64,000 nt of DNA. It comes from Ligustrum vulgare (lineage: Eukaryota > Streptophyta > Magnoliopsida > Lamiales > Oleaceae). Under the pieces are notes generated by a model. That model was given only the letters and a program-made list of their open reading frames with translations, was not told the DNA's origin and did no database searches. The translations under genes were made by a program, and so were the position numbers. Location of the stretch: assembly GCA_963555705.1 (NCBI GenBank), contig OY743184.1, positions 22,480,859 through 22,544,858 of the forward strand, given 5' to 3'. Shown piece after piece: positions 22,276 through 35,133 of the stretch (position 1 is the first letter of the stretch; each line of letters begins with the position of its first letter).

Positions 22276-25200
22276 TCTTATCTAATTTTCAATATAATAT
22301 TCCCAAAAAGTTGGTTGTACCACTGGGGGTTACCCCATGCGGTACTGACCAGACAGTCGGTACAGCAGAGGGTACAATCAGATCGATTGATAATATTTTG
22401 TGTATGCCTTCCCGTGCAAGGAGCTGGACTATCCATCATATTCATTAGTTTGTGTTCACATTTATATTATATATTAATAAAAACAGAAGAGATTTTGGGA
22501 ATCTCCAATTTCAATTGAATCAATTTTCAACATATTCAAATTTTAAATAAATTTAAATTTAAATTTGAATTTTTTTATAATTTATAATTTTTAACAGTTA
22601 TTTATGAGTGAGTGGGTAGTTTCACTCTGAATTTAAACAGCCAGTCACGACCGAGGCCAAATAATGATTTTTCTTCCACGTCTCTCTCCCTCATCGGCTT
22701 TCTTACTCTCTTCTCTGTCGTGCCACCAACAATTTCTCTTCTTCCCTTCACCTTGGACAGGAGGTTTCAGGTCTGTCTACCGCGCTACACTTAAACCAAA
22801 CCCCATGGATTATGCGTCTTTGCAGGGCGAGTGTGAATTCTAGAATAAGTTACTTTTTTCCTCAAAAATTGACTGTAAATACATCGTTTCTGTGATGGGG
22901 TTTTCCTCAAATCATCGTGAACGTCGAATGCTCCAGTGAAGCCACCATTTCTATCCAGTAAGAAAAATGGTTTGGGGTTGTTGAAGGGGTTGTCCAGAAG
23001 GGTTTTGACAATTTTTTCTAATTTGCCTCTGGCTATTGTTGAGATTTTTGTAAACTCTGCCTCAATTGCCTTAGGTAGTGTATATTTCTATCTTTTGTTT
23101 AATTAAGAATTAGTACTTACCGATTATGCATTTTTGGGCTTTCCACTGTTGAGGTTCAGAACAATTCCAGATGAAGTTATTGACGCTCCGAAGAACATGT
23201 CCAAATCGAAAAGAGCAAGATAGGTATTGATCTAAGTTTATTTAGAAAAGGTTTCATTGTTGAATTTCTCTGAGTTATTGCCTCATCTTTTGATACATTA
23301 GGAGAAGATGGGTAATGGAAGTTAAAGAATACTTGAACTAATTATAGATTTGCAAAATGCTCCATAGTTCAGTTTCACAACCTCGGTAGAACAAGTCAGA
23401 AAAATAGGAGAGGACTTTTTGGCACAATTTGTGTAAAAATTAATGCGGTAAAAATGCTTGGTGAGACTGAAGCTAAATTTAACATATATTTCAATTTTAG
23501 CATGTTTAATTATCCATACTTAAATTAGATATACATTCAAATCCAGAGATGGGTATATAAGAAATTTTCTTTTTTTACATTCAGTGTTGGTTGCTCACAG
23601 CCCATAAGCATTTTCAATGTTACTAACTCAACATATGTTCATATTGGCATCCTGTGGATGGTAATGACCAGATGGATCATAACCCTAATAATATGGAACA
23701 TCGTCGATTGCTTAGTTTTTTTTTTTTTTTTTTTGACTCCTTTATTTCGGAGAATGGAGCATCTTCACTATTTTTAGCTGTTGCAGAAGATTTTTGGGAG
23801 GCAGAAAGTTAACTTTATGAAAACAATTTAAGTTTGTGAAAGCAGGAAACTATAGATTGAGACAATGGAAGTGATCTCGAACGTTACTTACGGAGATATT
23901 TTGCATTGAATGATGAACAATGGAAGCTTGGAATCAATTTTGCACTTTGCTGGAATTTGAGAGATTACGGTTCTACAACAAAAAGGTCATTTTCTTTTCT
24001 TTCTTTCTATTTTTTTTTTTTTTTTTTTGTTATTTAGTTTCATTTCATTTGATTTAAAATTTCATTTTGACCGCTTCAAGTGGCGATGACTTCTTTGTTT
24101 GAAGGCCTCATCGATTTCTCTAATGCCTTTTCAGGAAAGAGGAAGAATAATCGGAAATTCATGAAAAAAAGGTTAAGTGAGAAAAGCAAAACCATTAACA
24201 CTAACGGTGCTAGCTTCCTCTGTTAAAGAAGGGACCAAGTTTTCTCTTTTTATTCCTTTGCATTTTGTTTCATCAATACAATAATATTATACTTAAGATG
24301 ACTCTAATACAACGATCCTATACGTAATTTAATTGCATGTCATTATCAGTCTTGATATATTGCTGATAGAACTTCGGCCATTTAGTTATTTAGGCATGAT
24401 GATTCATCCCAATGGTCCGGTTTTCTTAGACAGAGGTGTGTTACCCATGATTGTTCACTACCTTCATCAACTTAACTATTGGTTCTTCATAAGTGAATTT
24501 TTTTTATTCGATGTTGATTATTTATGCACTGTGAATCAATTTAAGTAATGTATCAAACCAAGTGTACTGTATCCGCTCATAAAATTTCGATTTCGACAGA
24601 GAGAAAATACATTTATTTTTCTCTGTTTTCATCTTTTAATTGGAATTTAATAATAGTTCTTTTCCTGATATTATGTATTATTTTGGAGCATGTTCTCTGT
24701 ATCTGCTCATACATTTACGAATTTAGCGAGAGAGAAAAACCCATATATTATTGCCTATTTTCACCCGTTATTGGAAAATAAGAACAGTTATTTCATGGCA
24801 TTATCTCTTATTTTTGGATCATATTCCCTTTTAGGTTATATTGGATCCTAAAATTAGATCGTATCTATGCAGTCTCTTCGTTGACAACTTCCTTGATCTA
24901 TGGTTTTTGTTTTTTGGGAGTGTATGGTTGGAAAAGATTCGTTTATGAGACGAATATTAATGCAAACCTATTCATAGATTTGCTTTTCTTTTCTGGTTGT
25001 AAACATTTGGAAAAAAAATTGCTGAATGTATAGCATGGTGTGGTTTTACCTCAAGATTATATGTACTATAATAAGAAATAAATATTATTTATTCTTCGAT
25101 GTTGATATTAATTGGATTTGGAGTGAATGGAGCACATAAAAATTATTGGCTTTACTCATTTGTGAAAAATTACATTGTTTTAGTGGCATCCATATCCGAT

Positions 25201-25559
25201 AAATGATAAGTATTAAGTGAAGAAAAAACATATTATTCATGGGTCAGTATATATATTTGATGAAATTGTATATCACATTGTATAAAAAATAATAAAAACA
25301 AGAAACTAGAATTATTATTTTTTTAAAATTTGCTTTTATCGAGAAGTTGTTTTTTATTTTTTATAATATAAGAACGATAATTTGTTTGGTTTTACTTATT
25401 TATATTTGACTTTTTTGTGTCAAAATCTCTCTTTTCATAAAAAAAAAAGTGTTCTTCTAACGTTTTCAATCTTACAAATAAATATTTGTGTTCAATTATA
25501 CAAATTCAAAGTAAAAAATTCAGTTAAGAATTATGTCAAAATTTTATTACTGGATAATA

Positions 25560-25719
25560 CTCTATCCGTCCTACAAAAATAGTTCACTATTTCTTTTCTG
25601 TCCGTCTGAAAAAGATAATTTACTTTATTTTTTAAGAGTGAAATTAATATTTTATATTTCTTTTTGTCCTTAATCTGTGTGAAAATGAGTAGAGGATTAT
25701 CTTTATGGGACGAATGGAG
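25560..25719. mobile_element. Stowaway (Tc1/mariner-type) MITE
   Basis: The left end CTCTATCCGTCC and the right end GGGACGAATGGAG are inverted matches to the plant Stowaway consensus. TA dinucleotides flank both ends (25558-25559 and 25720-25721). The 160-bp body can fold back on itself. Confidence 0.88.
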
Positions 25720-26485
25720 TACTAAATTATAAATCACATTATACGTATAGTTTTTTTATAAATAATCTTATTTTTTAGTTATTAAGTACATCTAAAAATT
25801 GGAGTTCTTTTTTATAGCGTACAATTAAATTATTAAATATTTTTATAGATAATTACATTTAATACGTAATTAATTTATTATAATAATTGTGATATTTTAT
25901 TGGTCTTAATTTTTTGGATAAAATATTTGGTTCAGTCATACAGATCCAATGTCAAATTCTCAATTAAAATTATATTTAAAATTTATACACATTCGTATTT
26001 TTATAAATCACGTTGTATTGAAATTTTTATAACTAAATCCTATTTTTAATTTATTTATTACATATACATATTAAAGTTCTTTCCTATATTGCATTATTTA
26101 TCAAAATTATTTCAATGACAATTACATTTAATTCTTAATTAATTTTTTATTCCAAAAAGTCTCATATCACATTTTTTAACATTAACGGTTAACAAATTTA
26201 TCTATATTATTTGAAATGATATAGTTATTAATGATTTTTGTCTTAACTGTTAATTTTAAATTTTCAAAAAGTAATTAACCATACCAAGATATTCTATGAT
26301 ATATTTTAATTCAAATTTTATGATATTTTTTCACAATAATATATAAATTGTCTCTCAATTTACTTAGCTAAAAATTGAGATGATCAATACTAAATTATAA
26401 TTTCAATCAGAAAATAATTACGTTGTTCAAATATTGAGAACCTAAAATATCATAAATTTGATGCAATATCTTTGTCAACCTCGCA

Positions 26486-26487
<2 letters not shown>

Positions 26488-26536
<49 letters not shown>
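26488..26536 (+). repeat. (TTA)n microsatellite
   Basis: About 16 uninterrupted TTA units within the Helitron. Confidence 0.95.
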
Positions 26537-26537
<1 letters not shown>

Positions 26538-26639
26538 CATGTTGTTTTTCATTGTCAATGGTCAAAATATTGAATTTTGTCTTTTATATGCATGATTTCT
26601 ATTATTAACTTTTTCATCTATTGTTTGAATGTTCAGAGT

Positions 26640-26990
26640 ACATGAATATTGGAGATCCTACATTTAAGTGTTCATTTTGCAAGGCGAATTTTTGGTTCGA
26701 GGAGATAGTGAATAATCGTTACAAAACTTGACGATCATATTCTATAAGGTCAAATTCTATCTGACAGTAATGCAGGACGCAAGTTCTTTATTCCAAGGAT
26801 ATCGTTGAGCCATTCGAATTTTATGATACTTATTAGATTTTAAAAAAAACAATTTTCATTGATGGTGTCATAAGCCATGACTATCAATAAGAGTCAGACA
26901 CAATCATTTTCGCATGTATGACTTCTTCCTAAAAGGTTGATGTTTATACAGAAACTAATAAATGATGAACTTATATCTTATTTGTGAATG
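26640..26990 (+). pseudogene. collapsed Helitron Rep/helicase remnant
   Basis: The first part (about 26645-26733) encodes Gly-Asp-Pro-Thr-Phe-Lys-Cys-Ser-Phe-Cys followed by Phe-Trp-Phe-Glu-Glu, the cysteine segment found upstream of the plant Helitron Rep domain. It is followed within 50 bases, in other frames, by Phe-Phe-Ile-Pro-Arg-Ile-Ser-Leu-Ser and Ala-Met-Thr-Ile-Asn-Lys-Ser-Gln, which belong to the C-terminal helicase region. The Rep domain and most of the helicase are therefore deleted. Stop codons and frameshifts remain throughout. The remnant confirms that the element ending at 27082 is a Helitron. Confidence 0.78.
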
Positions 26991-27082
26991 TTATTTATTT
27001 TGTTTAATGATTCATTTAATTTCGATAGGATTATTTTTATTTAGACGTTTCTTCCCGTGCATCGCAGGGGATGATTCACTAG

Positions 27083-27182
27083 TATATATAAAAGTAGAAG
27101 AGAGAAGAGAGAGTCATTTTGGAGGGAAAATTGCATTTAATGGCTCTCTCTCTCTCTCTGCACTTCTACTTTTATATATAAA
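27083..27182. repeat. 100-bp palindrome at a Helitron junction
   Basis: TATATATAAAAGTAGAAG at the left is exactly inverted at 27163-27180, and a GAGAGA-rich arm faces a CTCTCT-rich arm. It directly abuts the CTAG end of the preceding Helitron and may represent two Helitron 5' ends head to head. Confidence 0.7.
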
Positions 27183-28550
27183 AATAAAATAAATAAATAA
27201 AGCAAAGATAAAGATAAAGATTTTTTTAAGAATAATTATTATTTATTACATATTGAGTAAGAGTTGTAATAAATGTACTATATGTAAATATGTTACGTTG
27301 AAATGAAAAAATTAGATTAATATATGAAGAAATTAGTCCCTACACCATCTTATTAATCAGATATTGAATTATGTCCATCACAATATACTATATTGATTAA
27401 GGCATTTTTTATAAAAACAAAAATGATATTTATCCCAAATTCAAATTTTAAAGATTTCATTAGAATTTGAGATAATTACGCTTAAAATTTGAGAAAATCA
27501 CGCCTAAATTCCGGATTACCAAAACAAACGTAACATCTCTCTCTCCAGTCTCCACAACGCTCCACTCCCACAGGCCTCAAATGGATTTGGAAACGGACAT
27601 CTGTAAACTCTCTTATGATAACCACGGTCCGATGTCAGTGCAACCATACCTGCCACCACCTTGTTCAGTTACTTAGAGTTGTCCTTACATATGCATCCAT
27701 TCATCGCCGTTGCTGTTGAAATGGGCGCTCGTTGTCAATCGAGGATAGGCACTGGCAGTCAATGGTAGGGGCCACCGCGTGAGAATACCGGATTTATGTG
27801 CTGCCCAGGTGTTCCAGTAAAAATGGGAGCTTGGACATCGATCTGACAGGGAGACTCGAACCAGCTATCAAGGCTACGGTTACAACCAATTTGTTTATTA
27901 AATTCTTTGGGGATCAACGAAAGGTAAAGGGAGTTTGAGGATGCCGCAATTGATGGGGGGATTCAGAGCTTGACGTTAGGGGCATTGGATAATAGTTTCT
28001 TGGTTAGCAACTCGGGGGTTCAGTATTCATCTTTACTTATCATCTTATTCTGTGGTTGAGCAGGAGGAGTAAAATGTTTCTAAACTTCATTTAAATGAGA
28101 TCCCAGTGGTTTAATATTCAAGTTAAGGTTTCATTTTTTATTTTCTTTTGTAAACCATGTATTTAGCGGTTCAATAATCCTAAAGGAGATGCTGCTAGTG
28201 ATGGCGCATTTAATAAAAGCTTTTATTAAATCATTATTTCTTCAATTGTCGAACTTATGTTTCTATTACTGTGTTATTGTCTACAGATGTGCTTTAATGC
28301 ATTTAACAAAGCCAGAGATCTGGATGTATTATATCATCTTGTTTTAAACTTTATATATTACCAATTGCATGCATAAAAAAAATCTGATAAAGATCACTGA
28401 ACAAAACAATATCATAAGCTAATGATAAAGATTATTGAACAAAACAATATCATCATGTTTTAAACTTTATATATGTGGCTTTGTCAAATGCAATTGGTAA
28501 TATATACTATAACCATTGGTAAGCTTTGTTTTATGTTTATATGATAGAGG

Positions 28551-28930
28551 TTGATGTTCACTGTGAGGTTATTCAACTTTTCTCCCCATAGTGGATATGA
28601 ATATGGTTACTTGTTGAAGTTGTTGATTTGGAAGAGTTTGCCCGATACTCAAGGGGAGTTCTATGATTTTCTCAAGATGCATTTCCTGATTATCTATGAT
28701 ATCAAGTATCTGATTAGGTTCTGCAACAACCATTATGGAAGATTGAACACTATTGCAGACTCTTGGGCGTGAAGCGAGTTGGCACCTGTCATCATGTTGG
28801 TTCGGACTTCGAATAGTTTACTAACTTGTTCTACATTCGTCAAGTTAAGAGAGACTTCATTCCAATTGATGGAAATGCGTATTGGTGTGTTTTATGGTCT
28901 GGATATTGATATTGGGAAATGAATTGATAG
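28551..28930 (+). pseudogene. CAF1/POP2-type deadenylase fragment
   Basis: The first 74 codons encode His-Ser-Gly-Tyr-Glu-Tyr-Gly-Tyr-Leu-Leu-Lys-Leu-Leu, then Leu-Pro-Asp-Thr-Gln and Tyr-Asp-Ile-Lys-Tyr-Leu with Phe-Cys-Asn-Asn. This is the middle of the CCR4-associated factor 1 RNase D-like domain, which shortens mRNA poly(A) tails. After a TGA the match continues in another frame (Gly-Val-Lys-Arg-Val-Gly-Thr-Cys-His) and then returns toward Gly-Val-Phe-Tyr-Gly-Leu-Asp. Neither the N-terminal Asp-x-Glu nor the C-terminal end is present. It is a captured, broken fragment and unlikely to be functional. Confidence 0.75.
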
Positions 28931-28999
28931 GTTTCCAACTCGAAAGAATATGAAAAAAAAAAGTATAAACCCTCAAAATTTAAATAAAAATATATCTTG

Positions 29000-31400
29000 A
29001 TAATACATACCCCTTTCTTGCGTTATAGTTTTACAGGTTACATTACTTTGGTTACTGTTTAGGTTAGTTTTCATTCTCATCTATATGCTTTTACTCTTTT
29101 CCTGTGCTACTACATAAACAGATCATAAGAAGAATAAATATTTGTACAATAACTAATCAGCATATGAAGTTTCAGACAATAATGTCCTTTCATCTTTTAA
29201 TGGATTTAGTACGTGAAACATTCATTTCACTTTTACTTTATCGTTGATGCTTTTTTGCTGCATATTTAGTTAAGATACATATTTCAATAAGCATTAAGTT
29301 TATTTAATCGTACTGGGTGATGTTCCCCAATGAGGTGAGGGCTAGATAACATTGCCAAGTCAGAAATCTCAAGAAGCAGGACTTGAAATTCTGACTCGTG
29401 TATGGTACTTTCATCTCGCCCGAGACCTAAATCTATTCTCAATTTTTATACCCTTTCCCACACATGTATAAGATCGAACAAAGAAGTTTGGTGACATTTA
29501 TAGTGTTTGATCATTTAACTTCTTCCAAGTTACAAGTTCACGTTACAGGTGATATGTAATTGGAGCTTAAATGTTTTGTATAGGATCTTTGATGAAGTTG
29601 ATACGTTAGGAAATGATATTATGTATCGAATTGAATTTTTTAGTCGAAAGAGAAAAATTTCCCCATGAGAGTTGATACGAGCATAGGGAACAAAAAAGTC
29701 ATTTAGTTACTTGTAGTCTCCATCCCCTATAGTAAAGTAAGTACACGTAAGAGAAAGAAGAAAAGAAAAAACATTAAACTGCTGGTTATGAAATTTCCTA
29801 AGTTCTCGTAATACACTCTTTTCACCTATCTCAACGTAGGACTTATGTGAATGTAGACTTTCCATGAGACAAACTTGAAACAATCTTGAACAATATCTTG
29901 GGAAAAATTCCAAGTTCCGTGTTGATGCTCTCCTTAATACAATACTTGTCCCTCACCTAATGAGTGCCAAGGGAACCAAATTTGACCGACGAGGATACAA
30001 TGAAACGCCTAGAGATGTTTGTCGGTGTTTTAGTTAACGACAACAAACAAAGTTATATGTGAATATAAACAATATAGATTCTTTATAATCTGAAACTATA
30101 TTACGTAAAACAAAAAGTATGTTTGAAATATGAAAGCAAAAGTTTAAATAAAAAGAAGAACAAAGGAAGAATAAAAATGTATATTAACTTCGATCAAATA
30201 ATCATCAATCTATTCATAGATTATTAATACATCTCTATCTAAGAGATACAAAAATTCATATGAGAAATTTGAATTTCAGATTTTTAGTGAAAGAAAATAA
30301 GTGAAAATGGACTAAAAATTCCTTTTGAAACATAAACATGCACCATGGTGCATGTTCCAGTTTCTACCTCGATATTGTAAACCGGGTCACCAATTAAACA
30401 ACAAGGTTTCTAACTAATCGTGGCTTTGTCGCGGGTTGTTGGCAATTTTTGTGAGTCACTTTGATTCTTGAAACTCATGCAAAACAAATGAAAACCAATG
30501 AATATTCAACAAATTAAAAGATCCTCATTCTGTTTCCGATCTGCAAATCATGCAAACAAATGCAAATACTTCATCTTCCGATGTCACCGCCCCTTTAAAT
30601 CTTATATGATCGACTCAGATTGATACAGAAGTTACAATTTCCTAGACATATGAGTCTCTAGTCCCTGCTGCTAGAACATAAATAAATAAATAAATAATCC
30701 AGTCTCTAAACCAATGCAAAGAAATGAATATTCCATAAACTAATAAAATTTGAAAATAACAGAAAGCTGCTTCCTCGGTATCAATTGCATTGCACCCATT
30801 AGAGATGAAATATAAGGGGATGCGAGGCTTTGAGATCAATTACTCCCATTCGGTCTTTGTCAAGCAAGGAATGATTAATCTCTTATTTCACCACTTCGAC
30901 AGGTAAGTAGTTGAGATTAAACGAGTTTCAAATGATGCAGCTTTTACAACAATCTTATCTGGGTTACGTAGAGGAACTAATTTCTGGTGATCTGTTTATG
31001 GAGGAGGAATCAATACTTTCTAGAAATTCCAAACTTGGGATGAGAAGTTTACCAATGTGAGGAAGCCCTGCTCATTCCCAACAGGAAAGATGAAAATGCT
31101 GATGGTAGTTATAGCCCTCTGGGAATGCTCACGATAAATGAGAAAGGATTTCTATAGGAATAAATATTTTCATCTTTATTTTTGGTGCGGAATATAATAA
31201 TAATAATAAAGATTTTCAATTACATTTGATATCTGTAACTAAAATTTTCTTTATCGAATTGGAAATCCCTTGTTTATCTCTATTTTTTGTTGAATGGCAT
31301 TTTTACAATTTTCATCTATGAGAAATGCATTTTTCGATATCCAATATTTAAGGTAGCATTATTCAAGTTCAGGTTTCCTAGTGGGGTATCCGTCCAAATT
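29000..31400. other. Helitron interior without recognised gene
   Basis: Moderately AT-rich sequence with scattered ORFs of 60-70 codons lacking recognisable motifs. The denser GC content at 29300-29450 and 29880-30020 might be further captured gene pieces, but I could not identify them. Confidence 0.4.
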
Positions 31401-31404
31401 CTCC

Positions 31405-32330
31405 TTAATATATTTGAACATAAATAATGAGATATCTATGTAAATGTGTTATGTAGGAAATGAAAAAATTGGATTACTATATTTGAACATAAATAAATGT
31501 GATATCTATGTAAAAGTGTTACGTAGGAAATAAAAAAATTGCATTAATATATTTGAACATAAAATAAATGTCATATCAATGTAAATGTGTTACATTGAAA
31601 ATGAAAATTTTGGATTAATATATTTGAAAATAAATAAATACATGTTATATAAATTTGTTAAGTTAGAAATGAAAATTTTGAATCAATATATTTTGAAAAT
31701 AAATAAATAAAATTTTTGAAGTTTTACTTCCTAATATGTCAATAAATGAGTAGGTTCTTCAGTAAGCATATTACAAAAACAATTAATTATTTGCTATCAA
31801 CTTTTTACCACCAAAGATAAATTGGTAAAAAATTTAATCATTTCACCATTTTGACAAAAAATGTTATGTTTAAAAAATAAGGAAAAATAAAATATATGTA
31901 AGCAACATATTAAAAAAATAAAGTTAATTAAAAATTATAACATATTAAAAGGAAAATAGGTGTTAAGGCGGACAAATTTTCAGAGAAAAACATAAATAAA
32001 AATCAAAAGAAATTTTATATAAAAAATTTAATTAAGTGTCAAACTTTGAGTGGCGCGGTACATTGAGTGTACATACAGAATTTTTTATTTTGATTAGTTT
32101 TTTTATTTTTTTATTTTTTTTAAATTCAATAACATGTATTATAGTGGGAATGAAAAAATTGGATTAATATATTTGAATATAAATAAATGTCATATTATAT
32201 CTATGTAAATATGTTACATTGAAAACAAAAAATTTGGATTAATATATTTAAAATAAATAAATGCTATATGAATTTGTTAAGTTAGAAATGAAAAAATTGA
32301 ATTAATATATTTTGAAAATAAATAAATAAA
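31405..32330 (+). repeat. ~75-bp minisatellite in two arrays
   Basis: The unit is roughly TTGGATTAATATATTTGAA, then CATAAATAAATGT, TATCTATGTAAATGTGTTAC and GAAATGAAAAAA. About four copies lie at 31405-31700 and about three at 32145-32320. Each array is followed by TTTTACTTCCTAATATG and CAATAAATGAGTAGG, showing a larger duplication of roughly 600-700 bases. A degenerate unit also occurs near 27270. Confidence 0.75.
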
Positions 32331-32829
32331 ATTATTGAAATTTTACTTCCTAATATGTCAATAAATGAGTAGGCTCTTAAATACACATGTTACAAAAATA
32401 ATTAATTATTTTCTATCAACTTTTTAACCAAACATATTTTTTCTTTTTTCAATTTTCAATCACTATTGTTTACCTCAAAATCATAAATAAACAATGTTAT
32501 AAACCAAACATTATTACCAAACAGATGCTTAATCATTTCATCATTTTGACAAAAATTGACATACTTAAAAATTAAGGAAAATTTTTATATAAAACAATTA
32601 AATTAGTTCCAAATTTTGAGTGGCGTGGTATACTTAGTGTACATGTAGCGTTTTTTTTTTATTATTTTGAATAGTATTGTCTTTTTTAAAGTTTCAAATT
32701 CAATAACATTTTGTATTGAAATTTTATTTAAATTATATTTTTTATTTGATTTGATTGAATTAAGATATTATCAAAATATCACTTAAAAATTATATATTCC
32801 GTGCATCGCACGGGTAGACAACTAGTATA

Positions 32830-34841
32830 TCTATAAAAACAAAGTCTTTACAAAAAATAACACACACACACTATCCCGCCAAAATGTACTTGCTAAATTT
32901 GAAAAGGTTTTGCCAAAAACACAAGAATTAAAAATAAATAAAAAATAATTGCATTTTGAAAAGTGTAATGATTGCAAATTTGAATTAGACTTTTGAGCAC
33001 TTTATGCAGTTGTTCCCAAATAAAAAATAAAAAAATAATCCATTTTGAGCACTGTTAAATTATATAAAAAATAATGGTAGTAAAAATATTTTGTTTAAAA
33101 ATAAAGAATGTGATGTTTCGAGGTAAAAATTAGTGATTGAAAAGTGGAGAGAAAAATGCGTGTGATTAAAAAATAGTTTAAAAGCATGTTGTTTAAAAAT
33201 ATTTTGTCAAACAGAGATACTTTGTTCCAATTCCAAAAAAGGACAATTTAAATTTTTTTTTAACAAATTTGTTTTTACTTAATAGAATGATTTGATTTTA
33301 ATATAACTATCAATCTTATTATGTATTCTAACTTCAATTTTTATTTTTTATTTTTTTGTTAAAAATGTGAAAAAAAAATTACATAAAAAGCATCATAAGT
33401 GTAATTTAAAAAATAAATAGATAATTCTCTATTATTATAAAAAAAAAATATTCAACATTCGTAATTTAGAAATTTTGTTAAATTAATTAAAAAAAAAAAG
33501 ATTATTCAGAAATATTTTTCTTCATCACAGTGTAACTAATTTGGTAAAGTAATATTAAATTATTTCTAAAGATATAAAATTATATGATAAAATGTGTTGA
33601 AAAATATTTAAATAACCCGAAAATGTTTTAATTTAAAGAATGAAAAATGTTTTAGTTTAAAGAACTTAAGAACATTCTTTATATTATGTATTTTTTTTAT
33701 AAGTTTTCCAATTAGTTTATAGTAAAAAAATTAAATGATTAATTCTGAAATTTTCTTTCAAATCGAATAATTTCATACTTGATTGAATATAATTTTTCGT
33801 CATATGTAATGGCAATTAACAAGAGTTAGAAGTAATAACTCTCGCATGTTGGAATATATTTGAAAAATCTTATGGGTAACTATCAGTATTAAAATTGTGT
33901 TTAATCACGTGTTCGATAAACTTGCAAAAATGGTTTATGAACCATTTTATAAACCACACAACTTCTCAAACCACTTTTTTAACCACACACATTATTATAT
34001 TATTTTGAAGTCTAAAAAATATGTAATATAAGCATCAATCGAATATCTCAACAAGAAGTTTAATACAATATAATAAGTGAGAGCAAAATGTAAAAATATT
34101 GTTCGTAAAATCGTCCAAAAGATCAAATGTCAAAGTTTTACTTTATATTTTTTACTTCATTTTAAATTATATCATTTAAGTTATATAATACTCCGCGTTC
34201 AGAAAACCTGAAATGGTTCGACCTGAAAGAGGCAACAGGTTAAGGGTCAGAAGATTGAATCGGGGTTGAATTGGAGTCGAATCTATTTTAATTAAGAAAT
34301 AAATAATTATTTCAAAGATCAGAAAATTTTCTTTAAAAAAATTATTTTACAAATTAATAGACATTTACTCATTTGGAGTAAAATTAAATAAACAAAAAAA
34401 TATAACAATAATATTCTTTACCAATTCAAAGCAAATATAGATTTATGGTTGTTAATTTTATTTATTAAATTTTATTTCAAAATAATTTAATATATATAAA
34501 AAAAAAAAAGATAAAAATAACTTATTTAAGAAAAGAAAGTTTAACAAAGAAATAAATAGTAAATAAAACTATTTTTTTAAGGAGACAAACAATTTTAAAA
34601 AGAAAAAAATATATTATAATGGTCATAATTTCTTATTTTTTATTAATTTTGTAAATGTTGTATTTCCTATTTTGATTACCTTTTTTTTAAGTTTTGAATT
34701 CGATAATATTTTGTATTAAAATTTTGTTGTACCATGTTTTTATTTTTGTATGATTGTATAATTAATATATTTTCATAAATTTTGATCGAAATAACTATCA
34801 CAACTATCTTCCCGTGCATCGCACGGGTAAAAATACTAGTT
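32830..34841 (+). mobile_element. complete non-autonomous Helitron
   Basis: The 5' end is TCTATAAAAACAAAGTC after A (32829). The 3' end has CCCGTGCATCGCACGGG (34813-34829), a spacer and CTAG (34838-34841) followed by T. It lies five bases from the end of the preceding Helitron. The 2.0-kb interior is very AT-rich with no coding remnant. Confidence 0.72.
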
Positions 34842-35106
34842 TAGGCGTTAAACCATATGTTCCCCACTCTTTTCCATCCCTCTCTATTATCTCTCAATTG
34901 GATATGTTTGATTGGATTTATTTCTTAAGTGGAAACAAGGGGAAAATAAAATTTGAATACTGAAATATATGCTCTAACATGGCATTGCGATGCAATCAGA
35001 AGTATCGTGATTTTTTAAAAGAAATTCAAAGTAGAATGGAAAATGCCCTAATATATAAAATTATATTTATGTTTTATCACATTATATTTTTGTCAATTAA
35101 ACATGT

Positions 35107-35133
35107 CCGTGCATCGCACGGGTATGAAACTAA
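35107..35133 (+). mobile_element. third Helitron 3' terminus
   Basis: The hairpin CCGTGC-ATC-GCACGG (35107-35121) is followed by GTATGAAA and CTAA (35130-35133) before T, fitting the CTRR rule. Its own 5' end was not found. The Helitron at 32830-34841 may have inserted inside it. Confidence 0.65.

Larger units (their letters stand above)
22461..27082 (+). mobile_element. Helitron with decayed Rep/helicase
   Basis: The 3' end shows the plant Helitron signature: a near-palindrome CCCGTGCATCGCAGGGG, then a short spacer and CTAG (27079-27082) before T. A collapsed Rep/helicase remnant lies just inside this end. The 5' end is put at 22461 because TTTATATTATATATTAATAA after an A resembles Helitron 5' ends, although the terminal TC would be changed to TT. 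The region between (23-26 kb) holds leader-like and CT-rich sequence with no gene I recognise. Confidence 0.65.
27083..32825 (+). mobile_element. Helitron with captured CAF1 fragment
   Basis: The 3' end has the perfect hairpin CCGTGC-ATC-GCACGG (32799-32813), a short spacer and CTAG (32822-32825) followed by T. The 5' boundary is inferred: the AT-rich start right after the preceding Helitron resembles Helitron 5' ends but lacks a clean TC. The interior carries a CAF1 gene fragment (28551) and minisatellites (31405-32330). Confidence 0.55.

Noticed and set aside
22390..22430. possible additional Helitron end (CCCGTGCAAGGAGC)
   Set aside because: No palindrome and no CTRR terminus at the right distance.
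24333..24781. two ORFs of 71 and 77 codons in the first Helitron
   Set aside because: No recognised motif; hydrophobic, AT-driven composition.
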